Shown here: piece after piece, positions 54,650 through 62,785 of the stretch
How positions within the stretch are numbered: position 1 is the first letter of the stretch
How the letters are laid out: every line of letters begins with the position of its first letter
From: Algoriphagus sp. CAU 1675
GTDB lineage: Bacteria > Bacteroidota > Bacteroidia > Cytophagales > Cyclobacteriaceae
DNA length: 64,000 nt
Direction: 5' to 3'
Assembly: GCF_029222925.1 (NCBI RefSeq)
Contig: NZ_JARHUI010000006.1
Span: forward strand, 1 to 64,000
Notes under the pieces: model-generated
Told to the model about the DNA's origin: nothing
What the model saw: the letters and a program-made list of their open reading frames with translations, nothing else
Databases searched by the model: none
Program-made: the position numbers and the translations under genes

Positions 54650-56293
54650 ATGGAGGCAAATAAAAACCGGCCTGTTCAAGCTTCAAAGGGTTCTCAATCC
54701 ACGGAGGGGCTTAGCAGGAGGAGTATAGAAATAATGGATACAACCCTGAGGGATGGAGAACAGACCTCGGGTGTTTCCTTTTTGCCTTCTGAAAAATTGC
54801 AAATCGCCAAGCTATTGCTTGAAGAATTGCGTGTGGATAGGATTGAGGTTGCCTCAGCCCGCGTTTCGGAAGGAGAATTGGAGGGAGTGCAGAAGATCAC
54901 TCAATGGGCTAAAGATAAAGGATACCTGCAAAGAGTAGAAGTTTTGGGCTTTGTGGATATGCCTGCATCAGTCAACTGGATTGAGAAGGCTGGCGCCAAA
55001 GTGATGAACCTGCTGACCAAAGGCTCTTTGAATCACCTGGTCCACCAATTGAAAAAAACTCCTGAGGAACATTTTTCTGACATTGCCAAGAATATTGCCT
55101 TTGCTCAGGAAAAGGGTATTTCGGTCAATGTTTATCTGGAAGATTGGTCCAATGGAATGCGGAATTCCAGAGATTATACACTCAGTTTGATTGAGTTTTT
55201 GACCCAGCTTCCAGTGAAGCGTATCATGCTTCCGGATACGCTAGGCTTGCTTTCTCCAGACGAAGTGAAGGACTTCTTTGATCTGATCATTGAGAAGTTC
55301 CCGAATACCCATTTTGATTTTCATGCGCACAATGATTACGACCTTTCCGTGGCAAATGTCATGGAGGCGGTGCTTCATGGAGCTTCCGGAATCCATACAA
55401 CGGTCAATGGTTTGGGAGAACGTGCTGGAAATGCACCTTTGGAATCCGTAATTGCGGTCATTGAGGATTTTACTGATCTTCAGATTGGAGTAAACGAGCA
55501 GAAGATTTTCCGTGTGAGTAAGTTGGTGGAGCAGTTTTCCGGACAGCATATTCCAGCCAATAAACCCGTTGTTGGGGAAAATGTCTTCACCCAAACTGCC
55601 GGAATCCATGCCGATGGAGACAATAAGAAGAATCTCTATTTCAACGACCTCCTTCCGGAGCGATTTGGAAGACAGAGGAAATATGCATTGGGGAAAACTT
55701 CCGGTAAAGCCAATATCCTCAAGAATCTGGAGGAATTGGGGATTTCATTGGAGAAAGATGAACTCGCAAAAGTGACTCAGCGCATCATTGAATTGGGGGA
55801 TAAAAAGGAAAGAGTCACAACAGAGGACTTGCCTTATATCATCTCCGATGTGCTGCAGAACAATTCCATTTCCAAGGACATTTACATCGAGGGGTATCAC
55901 ATGACCCATTCCAAGGGGCTGAAACCTTCCATCCAGTTGAGAATGAATATCCATGGCAAATCCTATGATGCCAATGCCACCGGAGACGGACAATATGATT
56001 CCTTTATGAGAGCCTTGAAAAAGATCTATAAATCTTTGAAAAAGGAACTTCCCAAATTAACCGATTATCATGTATCCATTCCCCCGGGAGGAAAAACCGA
56101 TGCCTTTGTGGAGACGGTGGTAACCTGGGATTATGGCAAAATATTTAAGACGAAGGGGCTTGACCCTGACCAGACCGTGGCAGCGATGATGGCCACAGAA
56201 AAAATGCTGAACATCGTCGAATCTTTTAATCAAAATCCAAAGAAAGAAGAATCCAAGTTTTATGGAAATGAATATCGCGCTATTGCCGGGTGA
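54650..56293 (+). CDS. LeuA/CimA-family synthase, probable (R)-citramalate synthase
   Basis: A second DRE-TIM acyltransferase in the operon, 547 residues from the ATG at 54650; a TTG 9 bases earlier touches the leuD stop. It has [16 protein letters not shown], the metal motif FHAHNDYDLSVANV, VNGLGERAGNAPLES, and a C-terminal LeuA-type regulatory domain. It is clearly different from the leuA product: the substrate-contact segment after the first beta strand reads IEVASARVSEGELEG rather than [12 protein letters not shown]. Citramalate synthase (acetyl-CoA + pyruvate) is the likely activity because of that divergence and because LeuCDB genes flank it. An alternative isopropylmalate synthase cannot be excluded. 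It overlaps leuB by about 30 bases. Confidence 0.75.
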   Translation: MEANKNRPVQASKGSQSTEGLSRRSIEIMDTTLRDGEQTSGVSFLPSEKLQIAKLLLEELRVDRIEVASARVSEGELEGVQKITQWAKDKGYLQRVEVLGFVDMPASVNWIEKAGAKVMNLLTKGSLNHLVHQLKKTPEEHFSDIAKNIAFAQEKGISVNVYLEDWSNGMRNSRDYTLSLIEFLTQLPVKRIMLPDTLGLLSPDEVKDFFDLIIEKFPNTHFDFHAHNDYDLSVANVMEAVLHGASGIHTTVNGLGERAGNAPLESVIAVIEDFTDLQIGVNEQKIFRVSKLVEQFSGQHIPANKPVVGENVFTQTAGIHADGDNKKNLYFNDLLPERFGRQRKYALGKTSGKANILKNLEELGISLEKDELAKVTQRIIELGDKKERVTTEDLPYIISDVLQNNSISKDIYIEGYHMTHSKGLKPSIQLRMNIHGKSYDANATGDGQYDSFMRALKKIYKSLKKELPKLTDYHVSIPPGGKTDAFVETVVTWDYGKIFKTKGLDPDQTVAAMMATEKMLNIVESFNQNPKKEESKFYGNEYRAIAG

Positions 56294-57329
56294 CGGCATA
56301 GGCCCTGAAGTAGTAGCTCAGGCAGTAAAGGTTGTTAATGCAATCGGTAAGAAGTTTGGACATACCATCACTTTTAAAGAAGGATTGGTTGGTGCATCAG
56401 CAATTGATGCAACCGGGGATCCTTATCCTGATGCGACTCATGAAATCTGCGCCGCTTCCGATGCAGTACTTTTCGGTGCTATCGGTGACCCGAAATACGA
56501 CAATGACCCCAAGGCAAAAGTTCGTCCGGAACAAGGTCTGTTGAGAATGCGCCAGAAACTGGGGCTTTTCGCCAACGTACGCCCGACTTTCACTTTTCCA
56601 TCTTTGGTCCATAAGTCTCCTTTGAAATTGGATCGAGTGGAAGGAGTGGATTTCGTATTCTTCAGAGAACTGACCGGAGGGGTGTATTTCGGAGAGCCAA
56701 GAGGTAGAAACGAGCAAGGAACCAAGGCTTTTGATACCAATGTCTATAGCAAAGAGGAAATCACCCGATTAGCTAGAATGGGGTTTGAAGCTGCTCAGGG
56801 AAGAAGAAAACTCCTGACCTGTGTGGATAAGGCTAACGTAATGGCAACTTCCAGACTTTGGAGAGAAACTGTACAGGAATTGGCAGCTGAATATCCAGAT
56901 GTAAAGGTGGAATACGAATTCGTAGATGCAGTAGCCATGCGATTGATCCAATGGCCTAAAGCCTATGATGTGTTGATCACCGAAAATCTGTTTGGGGATA
57001 TCCTGACTGATGAAGCATCTGTGATTTCAGGTTCCATGGGCTTGATGCCTTCCGCTTCTTTGGGATCTAAAGTGAAGCTGTTCGAACCGATCCACGGTTC
57101 CTATCCTCAGGCTGCAGGAAAGGATATCGCCAATCCATTGGCGACTGTATTGTCCGCTGCGATGATGTTTGACTATGCTTTCGGATTGAAGGAAGAAGCC
57201 CAGGCTATCAGCGATGTGGTGAACCTTTCTCTTTCCGAGGGAGTAGTGACTGAAGATATCGCTGAAGGAGGGAAAGCCTACAAAACCTCCGAAGTAGGAG
57301 ATTGGCTGGCGGCTAAGATTTTGGGATAA
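56262..57329 (+). CDS. leuB: 3-isopropylmalate dehydrogenase
   Basis: NAD-dependent oxidative decarboxylase of the leucine pathway, 355 residues. It starts MEMNIALLPGDGIGPEV (a second ATG 6 bases later is also possible). Substrate arginines lie in RPEQGLLRMRQKLGLFANVRP and FFRELTGGVYFGEPRG; the metal and cofactor motif is ENLFGDILTDEASVISGSMGLMPSASLG. It overlaps the preceding synthase by about 30 bases and is the last gene of the operon. Confidence 0.96.
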   Translation: MEMNIALLPGDGIGPEVVAQAVKVVNAIGKKFGHTITFKEGLVGASAIDATGDPYPDATHEICAASDAVLFGAIGDPKYDNDPKAKVRPEQGLLRMRQKLGLFANVRPTFTFPSLVHKSPLKLDRVEGVDFVFFRELTGGVYFGEPRGRNEQGTKAFDTNVYSKEEITRLARMGFEAAQGRRKLLTCVDKANVMATSRLWRETVQELAAEYPDVKVEYEFVDAVAMRLIQWPKAYDVLITENLFGDILTDEASVISGSMGLMPSASLGSKVKLFEPIHGSYPQAAGKDIANPLATVLSAAMMFDYAFGLKEEAQAISDVVNLSLSEGVVTEDIAEGGKAYKTSEVGDWLAAKILG

Positions 57330-57360
57330 TATAAATCCTACATTGTAGCTTTCTCGCTAT

Positions 57361-57383
57361 TCGAGATTTGTAATCTCGATTTT
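57361..57383 (+). other. palindromic hairpin behind leuB
   Basis: A perfect 8-bp stem TCGAGATT/AATCTCGA with loop TGT is followed by TTTTAT. It may be a first, weak terminator or a copy of a dispersed palindromic repeat. Confidence 0.45.
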
Positions 57384-57393
57384 ATAAACAAAA

Positions 57394-57422
57394 AAACCGC
57401 CTCAGGAATGGGGTGGTTTTTT
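57394..57422. terminator. terminator of the ilv-leu operon (bidirectional)
   Basis: The stem AAACCGCC/GGTGGTTT (one G-T pair) with a 10-base loop is followed by T6 on the plus strand and by a T run on the minus strand. It lies between the convergent leuB and sugar-dehydrogenase genes. Confidence 0.75.
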
Positions 57423-58614
57423 ATGGTTTCCTGACTCTCACCAACATGCCATTATCTCTGGTCAAATCATTTCTTTCTTCCAAGAGCAGGATAGTACCGT
57501 CTTTTTCCTGAAACAAGGATCTGATCCTTCCTTTGATTTTTAAGCCATAGGTTTCCTGACTTTCAGGATCATATTTCAACAATCGTCTAAAAGCTAGGGA
57601 TGATACCAGAAAATGATCATTCCATTCTGGGAAATTGCTGTTTTTTACCAAAATGGCGCTTGAAGGGGCGATTGCCCGCCCTCCATCCGAGGTAGGAACG
57701 GTCCAAAAATGCTGGGGTAATACCGAGATCTGTGCGGCAGAATCTTCTGAAATCAAGGATACGGGCTGACCGTCATAGTGAGTGCCATAAGTAAATAGTG
57801 GCCATCCATAATTCTTTCCCGGTACTATAATGTTCAATTCATCCCCGCCTTTTGGTCCATGTTCTATTCCATAAAGTGTCTGGGAACTTGGTTCAAACAC
57901 CAATCCTTGTACGTCCCTGTGCCCATAGCTGTAAATGGAAGTTGGACTTGTTTGGTCCTCAAGAATTGGGTTGTCCTCAGGTGTGCTTCCATCTTGATTT
58001 AATCGATGAATTTTCCCCCAATCTTCATTCAGGTCTTGAGCAACGAGGATAGGTTCATTTCTTGTGGTATAGTTGGAGGTTCCAATGTTGAGAAAAAAGT
58101 GAGAATCATCTTGCCATACTATCCGCATTCCATTTCCATAATACCCAGGGGTTCGAGTCTGAAAAATGTGTTCGAAGTTGACAATTTCATTATCTACCAA
58201 TTGAAATCGCGCAACTTTTCCATGTTCGTCTTTGGCAAAATAGGCCACATAGATCCATGGAATTTGGGGGAATTGAGGATGGAGGCTGAGATCCATCAAT
58301 CCCCCATGAACAATCATGGGTTGTGTGGGATCACCAAAGGTAATAACCTCAGGACCTCCACTGATTTCACCTAAGACTCCATTTCGAAAACGAAGGAGTT
58401 TCCCCACTCTGTCAGAAATCAGAAAGTCATTTTCCGAGAGAAAAACCAGTCCGTAGGGGACTGCAAATCCGCTTGTCAGCGTGTCTGTAGAAAATTCATC
58501 CTCGTTGATTGGATAGGGAGAGTCGAGCGAATCAATCACTGTTTCCTTTTCCTTGCATCCAACTAGAACTGCAAAAATGGAAACTAGGGTAATATACAGA
58601 ATTGGCTTTCCCAT
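57421..58614 (-). CDS. PQQ-dependent sugar dehydrogenase-like lipoprotein
   Basis: A 397-residue protein with a lipoprotein signal (ITLVSIFAVLVGC, lipid-modified Cys) and a GSDH-type six-bladed propeller. Typical parts are AVPYGLVFLSENDFLISDRVGKLLRF, HGGLMDLSLHPQF (active-site His in HGG), YGHRDVQGLVFEPSS and YGIEHGPKGGDELNII. It is probably attached to a membrane on the periplasmic side and would oxidise an aldose using PQQ. Many family members in Bacteroidota have unknown substrates. The upstream neighbour ends 8 bases before its start, suggesting an operon. Confidence 0.88.
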   Translation of the reverse strand: MGKPILYITLVSIFAVLVGCKEKETVIDSLDSPYPINEDEFSTDTLTSGFAVPYGLVFLSENDFLISDRVGKLLRFRNGVLGEISGGPEVITFGDPTQPMIVHGGLMDLSLHPQFPQIPWIYVAYFAKDEHGKVARFQLVDNEIVNFEHIFQTRTPGYYGNGMRIVWQDDSHFFLNIGTSNYTTRNEPILVAQDLNEDWGKIHRLNQDGSTPEDNPILEDQTSPTSIYSYGHRDVQGLVFEPSSQTLYGIEHGPKGGDELNIIVPGKNYGWPLFTYGTHYDGQPVSLISEDSAAQISVLPQHFWTVPTSDGGRAIAPSSAILVKNSNFPEWNDHFLVSSLAFRRLLKYDPESQETYGLKIKGRIRSLFQEKDGTILLLEERNDLTRDNGMLVRVRKP

Positions 58615-58621
58615 TCTTTAC

Positions 58622-59572
58622 CTAGTGAACTGCAAAGCGCTTGACCATTTTTCGGTTTTGGGCATCGGGGATTTCCGAAATCAATACATAGTCTCCAGGC
58701 TCCAACATTGCTTTGAAGTATCCGGTTTTTCCGGAGGGTAAATCCTCTACCCCTCCAAGAAAATAAAACCCTTTTGGCTCAGGAGTAGAGAGCGCAAGCA
58801 TATCGGAGGGATCTATCCACTTGACGAGATGCTCCAAATCGGATCCTTCTTCCAGCTTTACCAGATTGACATCATGTCCCGCATAATGTTCATACATTTT
58901 TTGATCCTTGAACTCTACCGAAAACTGTATTTCCCCTGCAGTGAGACTGTCAAGTAGTTGGATGCCATCTTGAGATGAGATTGTGATCCGGGCATCCGCC
59001 GAAGGAGCTTCCATTCCGGAATTTTCCTCAGTAACAATGACTTCCCGAAGCATACCCAAAAACACATGTGGGGTTCCGTCAGGCATACGCACATAACATT
59101 CCATGGCGTAGGTGCCCGGCTCAAGATTTAGGGTAGTTTCCCCAATTGATTTTCCAGAAAGCAATCCTACGCCTCCGTGATTTTGAACCCCCAAGAACCA
59201 TTCAGGAAGTCTCTCGAAGGTTTTCATTCCTTCCTCTATATTTCCCTTTCCAAGATGGGAAAATCCTTCTTTGAAAACCGGGAGTAATTCGTTTTCATAA
59301 TTGCTGAGTCGAATTCCACTGGGTAATTTTTCCAAAACAAAAAAGTGGACTTCATTGGATTCATTCAGATACCGAAAGGTATTCCAGCCTGAAGGGATGC
59401 TGTCTTTCATCTGAAAATCCATCATCACTGTTTTTACTTCCACAATGGATTGGGAAATAGGAGGGTTCTCTTCTGCCTGTTCAGTGGTTTTAGATTGACA
59501 GGCTCCAAAAAAAGTAGCTATAACAAAAGAGAAGGTTATTTTTTTGACAAAAGAAAAGAGTTGGGTTTTCAT
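58622..59572 (-). CDS. lipoprotein with two similar beta-sandwich repeats, function unknown
   Basis: A 316-residue protein with a lipobox (FVIATFFGAC). Two similar halves are apparent: each has an extended beta region ending in LxPGxYxxxxE/C (NLEPGTYAMECYVRMPDGTPHVFLGM near residue 155 and MLEPGDYVLISEIPDA near 295), preceded by PSG and FLG segments. The arrangement recalls cupredoxin-like domains, but no full set of copper ligands was seen. It lies between the sugar dehydrogenase and a secreted protein, all in the same direction with gaps of 6-7 bases, so a shared periplasmic role is likely but undefined. Confidence 0.65.
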   Translation of the reverse strand: MKTQLFSFVKKITFSFVIATFFGACQSKTTEQAEENPPISQSIVEVKTVMMDFQMKDSIPSGWNTFRYLNESNEVHFFVLEKLPSGIRLSNYENELLPVFKEGFSHLGKGNIEEGMKTFERLPEWFLGVQNHGGVGLLSGKSIGETTLNLEPGTYAMECYVRMPDGTPHVFLGMLREVIVTEENSGMEAPSADARITISSQDGIQLLDSLTAGEIQFSVEFKDQKMYEHYAGHDVNLVKLEEGSDLEHLVKWIDPSDMLALSTPEPKGFYFLGGVEDLPSGKTGYFKAMLEPGDYVLISEIPDAQNRKMVKRFAVH

Positions 59573-59578
59573 ACAGAT

Positions 59579-60160
59579 TTAATTACGAGGTGGGTTAATC
59601 ATAATATGAGCTCTATGCGTTCCTGGGTCCATAATCCAGGGAAGTCCTGGTCCTGCAGGTTTTAGCGGGAGTCCGGTGCTTTCAGCGGTAGCCCACGGGA
59701 TATAGATCACCGAACGGGTATAGGTGTTTTGGGCTTCTCCTGTCGTCCAGTTTACGTCTTTGTCGTCCGCTACGAGAGCATTCAATAAGCTGCCCTGATC
59801 CGGAAGCGGAAGTTTGCCTGCTTTGGCCTCTGCTTCCCGGATGTCAAAAATCTCCTTTGCATCTTTTCCTTCTTTTCGAAGCTGCCATCCCCGAGCCATG
59901 AAAGGCTGTGCACTCTTATGGTAACTCGATACGCTCAGGCCTTCTCTACTGGGGTCATCACCAAGGCAGATTGTTTCATTACTTCCTTGCTTGAGCAGGA
60001 CGATATCACCGTTTTGGTATCCATACACAGTGGCCTCCGAACGCTGATCTTCAGGAGCTGCCAGAAGTGCCAATTTGATTTGGATTTCTTTTGAAGGTTG
60101 ATTTTGGGAAAAAGCTGGAAATCCAACAAAAATCAAGATTAAGCTGAGAAATGCTTTCAT
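59579..60160 (-). CDS. exported protein of unknown function
   Basis: A 193-residue protein with a signal peptide (MKAFLSLILIFVGFPAFSQ). It has no recognised catalytic motif; notable segments are SEATVYGYQNGDIVLLKQGSNETICLGDDP and the closing GLPWIMDPGTHRAHIMINPP. It is the first gene of a three-gene minus-strand unit with the lipoprotein and the sugar dehydrogenase. Confidence 0.65.
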   Translation of the reverse strand: MKAFLSLILIFVGFPAFSQNQPSKEIQIKLALLAAPEDQRSEATVYGYQNGDIVLLKQGSNETICLGDDPSREGLSVSSYHKSAQPFMARGWQLRKEGKDAKEIFDIREAEAKAGKLPLPDQGSLLNALVADDKDVNWTTGEAQNTYTRSVIYIPWATAESTGLPLKPAGPGLPWIMDPGTHRAHIMINPPRN

Positions 60161-60252
60161 AGTCAGTAATTTTGGGTTTAAATGAAATTAAGAAACTCTT
60201 CAGGCCTTTCAAAGTCCAAGTAGGGTTTTCAATTCTCTTTTCAAAGATCTTC

Positions 60253-61023
60253 ATGCTCACCAGACCTTATTCCTACTTGTTTACTGTTTCTTATTTTGGG
60301 GCTCGTTTTAAGGGTTGGGCTACGCAAAAAGGCCAACCTACGGTTCAGGGAAAAATCGAGCGGGTATTCCGCTATGTTTTGGGTCATGAGGATTTTACCC
60401 TTTTGGGAGCAAGTCGTACAGATTCTGGGGTGAGTTGCCGAAAGGGATATTTTCAGCTTTTCCTTCGGGAAAAGATGGATTTTGAAATAGTGCTTGATGC
60501 ACTCAATTTAAATTTGGGAGGTGAGATCCGATTGCTCGAATGGCAGGAAGTATCCAGAACATTCAACTTGATCCATTCAGTGAAGCAGAAGACCTATCGA
60601 TACTTTTTTTCTGATTCAAATACTTTTCAGCCTTTTGCTTCTGCCTTTTTGACTCTTGCTCCAGGAATCAACAGTTTGGAGCAAATGAAGGAAAATGCAG
60701 CTCTTTTTATTGGAAAGCATGATTTTAAGGCCTTTTGCAAAGTGACAGGTAACAAAACGGATTTCGTAAGGGAAGTTTTCGAAGTGTCAGTTTTTGAAAC
60801 CAAGGAGTTCCAAGGTGATTTTTTCCCAAAAACTTGCTACTGTTTCGAAGTCAGAGGAAATGGGTTTTTATACAACCAAGTTCGAAAAATGATCAGTGCC
60901 ATCTGGTATTCTACTCCGGGTCAAATTCTGGAGAGATTGGAAAACCCAGATCAGAGCTGGGAACCTGTGCCTACAGCGCCCCCACATGGACTGATACTTT
61001 GGGAAACCGTCTTATCTATTTGA
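60253..61023 (+). CDS. divergent TruA-family tRNA pseudouridine synthase
   Basis: A 256-residue protein from the ATG at 60253; the longer ORF from 60172 adds 27 residues that do not resemble the family. The active-site motif is ASRTDSGVSC, keeping the catalytic Asp of GRTDAGVHA but with the flanking residues changed. Other TruA features are the N-terminal YLFTVSYFGARFKGW, TVQGKIE, KQKTYRYFF, FIGKHDFKAFCK and the C-terminal GNGFLYNQVRKM. The divergence suggests a paralogue of canonical TruA with a changed target site; I cannot see whether a standard truA exists elsewhere. Confidence 0.8.
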   Translation: MLTRPYSYLFTVSYFGARFKGWATQKGQPTVQGKIERVFRYVLGHEDFTLLGASRTDSGVSCRKGYFQLFLREKMDFEIVLDALNLNLGGEIRLLEWQEVSRTFNLIHSVKQKTYRYFFSDSNTFQPFASAFLTLAPGINSLEQMKENAALFIGKHDFKAFCKVTGNKTDFVREVFEVSVFETKEFQGDFFPKTCYCFEVRGNGFLYNQVRKMISAIWYSTPGQILERLENPDQSWEPVPTAPPHGLILWETVLSI

Positions 61024-61032
61024 ATTAAGTTA

Positions 61033-62505
61033 CTATTTTGAGGGATCATAATCCTCATTTGGTCTTGGAAGTCCAGCTTTGGTACTGATCAGCCATTGGA
61101 ATAGTTTATTTTTCATTTCTTCTGCCAAGTCTGCTCTACTATCCACCAGATTGTTTTGTTCTCCGATATCCTCTTTTAGATTATACAGTTCGGATTTTTG
61201 ATTCTCGTAGAAATAGATCAGTTTCCAATCCCCCTCTCGAATCACAGATCCTGGTGAACCTCCTTGGTTCCCGTAGTGAGGATAATGCCAGAAAAGAGGT
61301 TCTCGTATTTTCTTCTCTTCTGTATTAAAAACCCAGCTCTTTAGACTTTTTCCATCTAAATCCTCAATGGAATCCAGTACTTGAGGATTTCCGCTGAGGT
61401 CTAAAAGGGTGGGAAATATATCATTGGAGATTACAGGGGTATGGATTTCTTTTCCCTCTACAAGCTGCCCCTTCCAGGAAAGGATCATAGGTACTCGGAT
61501 GCCCCCCTCGTATAGCCAACCTTTACCAGCTTTAAGAGGTAGGTTACTAGTGGGACTTCCTTCCGCAGTAGAAAGTCCACCATTGTCAGAAAAGAATACA
61601 AAAATCGTGTTTTCTCGCAGACCGGAGACTTCTATTTCATCTATAACTCTACCTACAGCTTGATCCATTGCTTCTACCATTCCCGCATAGATTGCATGGG
61701 ATTGAGTCATGCGGGCCTGGTTATTCCCCTCCGGCCCAAATTTGTCTTCCAAACGCAAGGAGACTTTTTTATCAAGATATTTTTTCTCCAATTCTGGTTT
61801 AGTCATCAGGGGAGTATGTACCGAATAAAAGGAGAGCATGGCAAAAAACGGAGCGTCTTTGTTATCCCTAATAAACCTGACGGTCTCCATCGCCAGTCTT
61901 TCCGGTAAATATTCTCCTTCAGGTCCGTTTTCTAATCTTGGATTATCATAAGGGGAAAAATATTTGTTTCCCGAAGATGGAGCCCCTTTGTTATTTCCTC
62001 CTTTGTTAAAATCAAAGCCTTGGTTTTCAGGCCAGTGACTTTCTTCTTCGCCTAAGTGCCATTTCCCGGCAAAAAATGTTTTGTATCCAACCGACTTGAA
62101 AGCCTCTGCTAAAGTAATTTCATCCAAAGAAAGATTAGGGTCATAGGTAGCGGGCTTGAGAGGTTTGTTTCGGGTCCAATGACCTTGGATTTCATCTGGC
62201 TGCGGAGCACCAAACCAGTCCGTGTTGTATATTTTGGAAGGGTACTTTCCAGTCATAATACTCGCTCGGGTGGGAGAGCATACTGGGGAAGCTGTATATG
62301 CCTGTGTAAATTTGATACCTGAGTTAACCAATTTGTCCAAATTGGGAGTTTCATAGAACTCACTTCCAAAACTCCCTAGGTCTGTCCATCCTAAATCATC
62401 CACTAAGAAAAAAACCACATTGGGAGATGAGTTTGTTTGTGCTTTAGTTTCTTCGAAACAACCCAAGAAGAGTGAACAAATGGTAATGGAAAGTAAAGTT
62501 CTCAT
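61033..62505 (-). CDS. exported arylsulfatase-family sulfatase
   Basis: A 490-residue type I sulfatase with a lipoprotein-like leader (ITICSLFLGC). The formylglycine motif is CSPTRASIMTGKYPS (C-x-P-x-R), the metal-binding start VVFFLVDDLGWTDLGSFG, then GKWHLGEEESHWPENQGF, and FFSDNGG later. It removes sulfate esters in the periplasm and requires formylglycine maturation by an anaerobic or FGE-type enzyme. It lies next to a divergent GH128-like glycoside hydrolase gene, suggesting sulfated-polysaccharide use. Confidence 0.93.
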   Translation of the reverse strand: MRTLLSITICSLFLGCFEETKAQTNSSPNVVFFLVDDLGWTDLGSFGSEFYETPNLDKLVNSGIKFTQAYTASPVCSPTRASIMTGKYPSKIYNTDWFGAPQPDEIQGHWTRNKPLKPATYDPNLSLDEITLAEAFKSVGYKTFFAGKWHLGEEESHWPENQGFDFNKGGNNKGAPSSGNKYFSPYDNPRLENGPEGEYLPERLAMETVRFIRDNKDAPFFAMLSFYSVHTPLMTKPELEKKYLDKKVSLRLEDKFGPEGNNQARMTQSHAIYAGMVEAMDQAVGRVIDEIEVSGLRENTIFVFFSDNGGLSTAEGSPTSNLPLKAGKGWLYEGGIRVPMILSWKGQLVEGKEIHTPVISNDIFPTLLDLSGNPQVLDSIEDLDGKSLKSWVFNTEEKKIREPLFWHYPHYGNQGGSPGSVIREGDWKLIYFYENQKSELYNLKEDIGEQNNLVDSRADLAEEMKNKLFQWLISTKAGLPRPNEDYDPSK

Positions 62506-62740
62506 TTTTATCCAGGTCTTATTTTCCGAATACTACAGCACCTTTTTTTAAAAATCCAATTCACAGATTCCGAATGTGACAATCAGAATGATTTGACTCT
62601 TCTTTTGAATGAATTCACCCATAAGACAAGCCCTGTCAAGCCGGACTTCCTTTTTGTTTTTTTTGCTTAAAGATTAAAAATAAGACAGATAAGGCTAGTG
62701 GGTTGATCGATTTGCCCCCATGAAAGCGAAGGGTCCATTC

Positions 62741-62748
62741 TAGTTTTG
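62741..62748 (+). promoter_or_regulatory. putative -7 element of the glycoside hydrolase gene
   Basis: TAGTTTTG followed by C matches TAnnTTTG and lies 37 bases before the ATG at 62786. The nearest TTTG (62711-62714) is 26 bases upstream, too far for a full match. Confidence 0.45.
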
Positions 62749-62785
62749 CATCAATAGATTCTGTGCAAACAAACCCAAAAAGACC

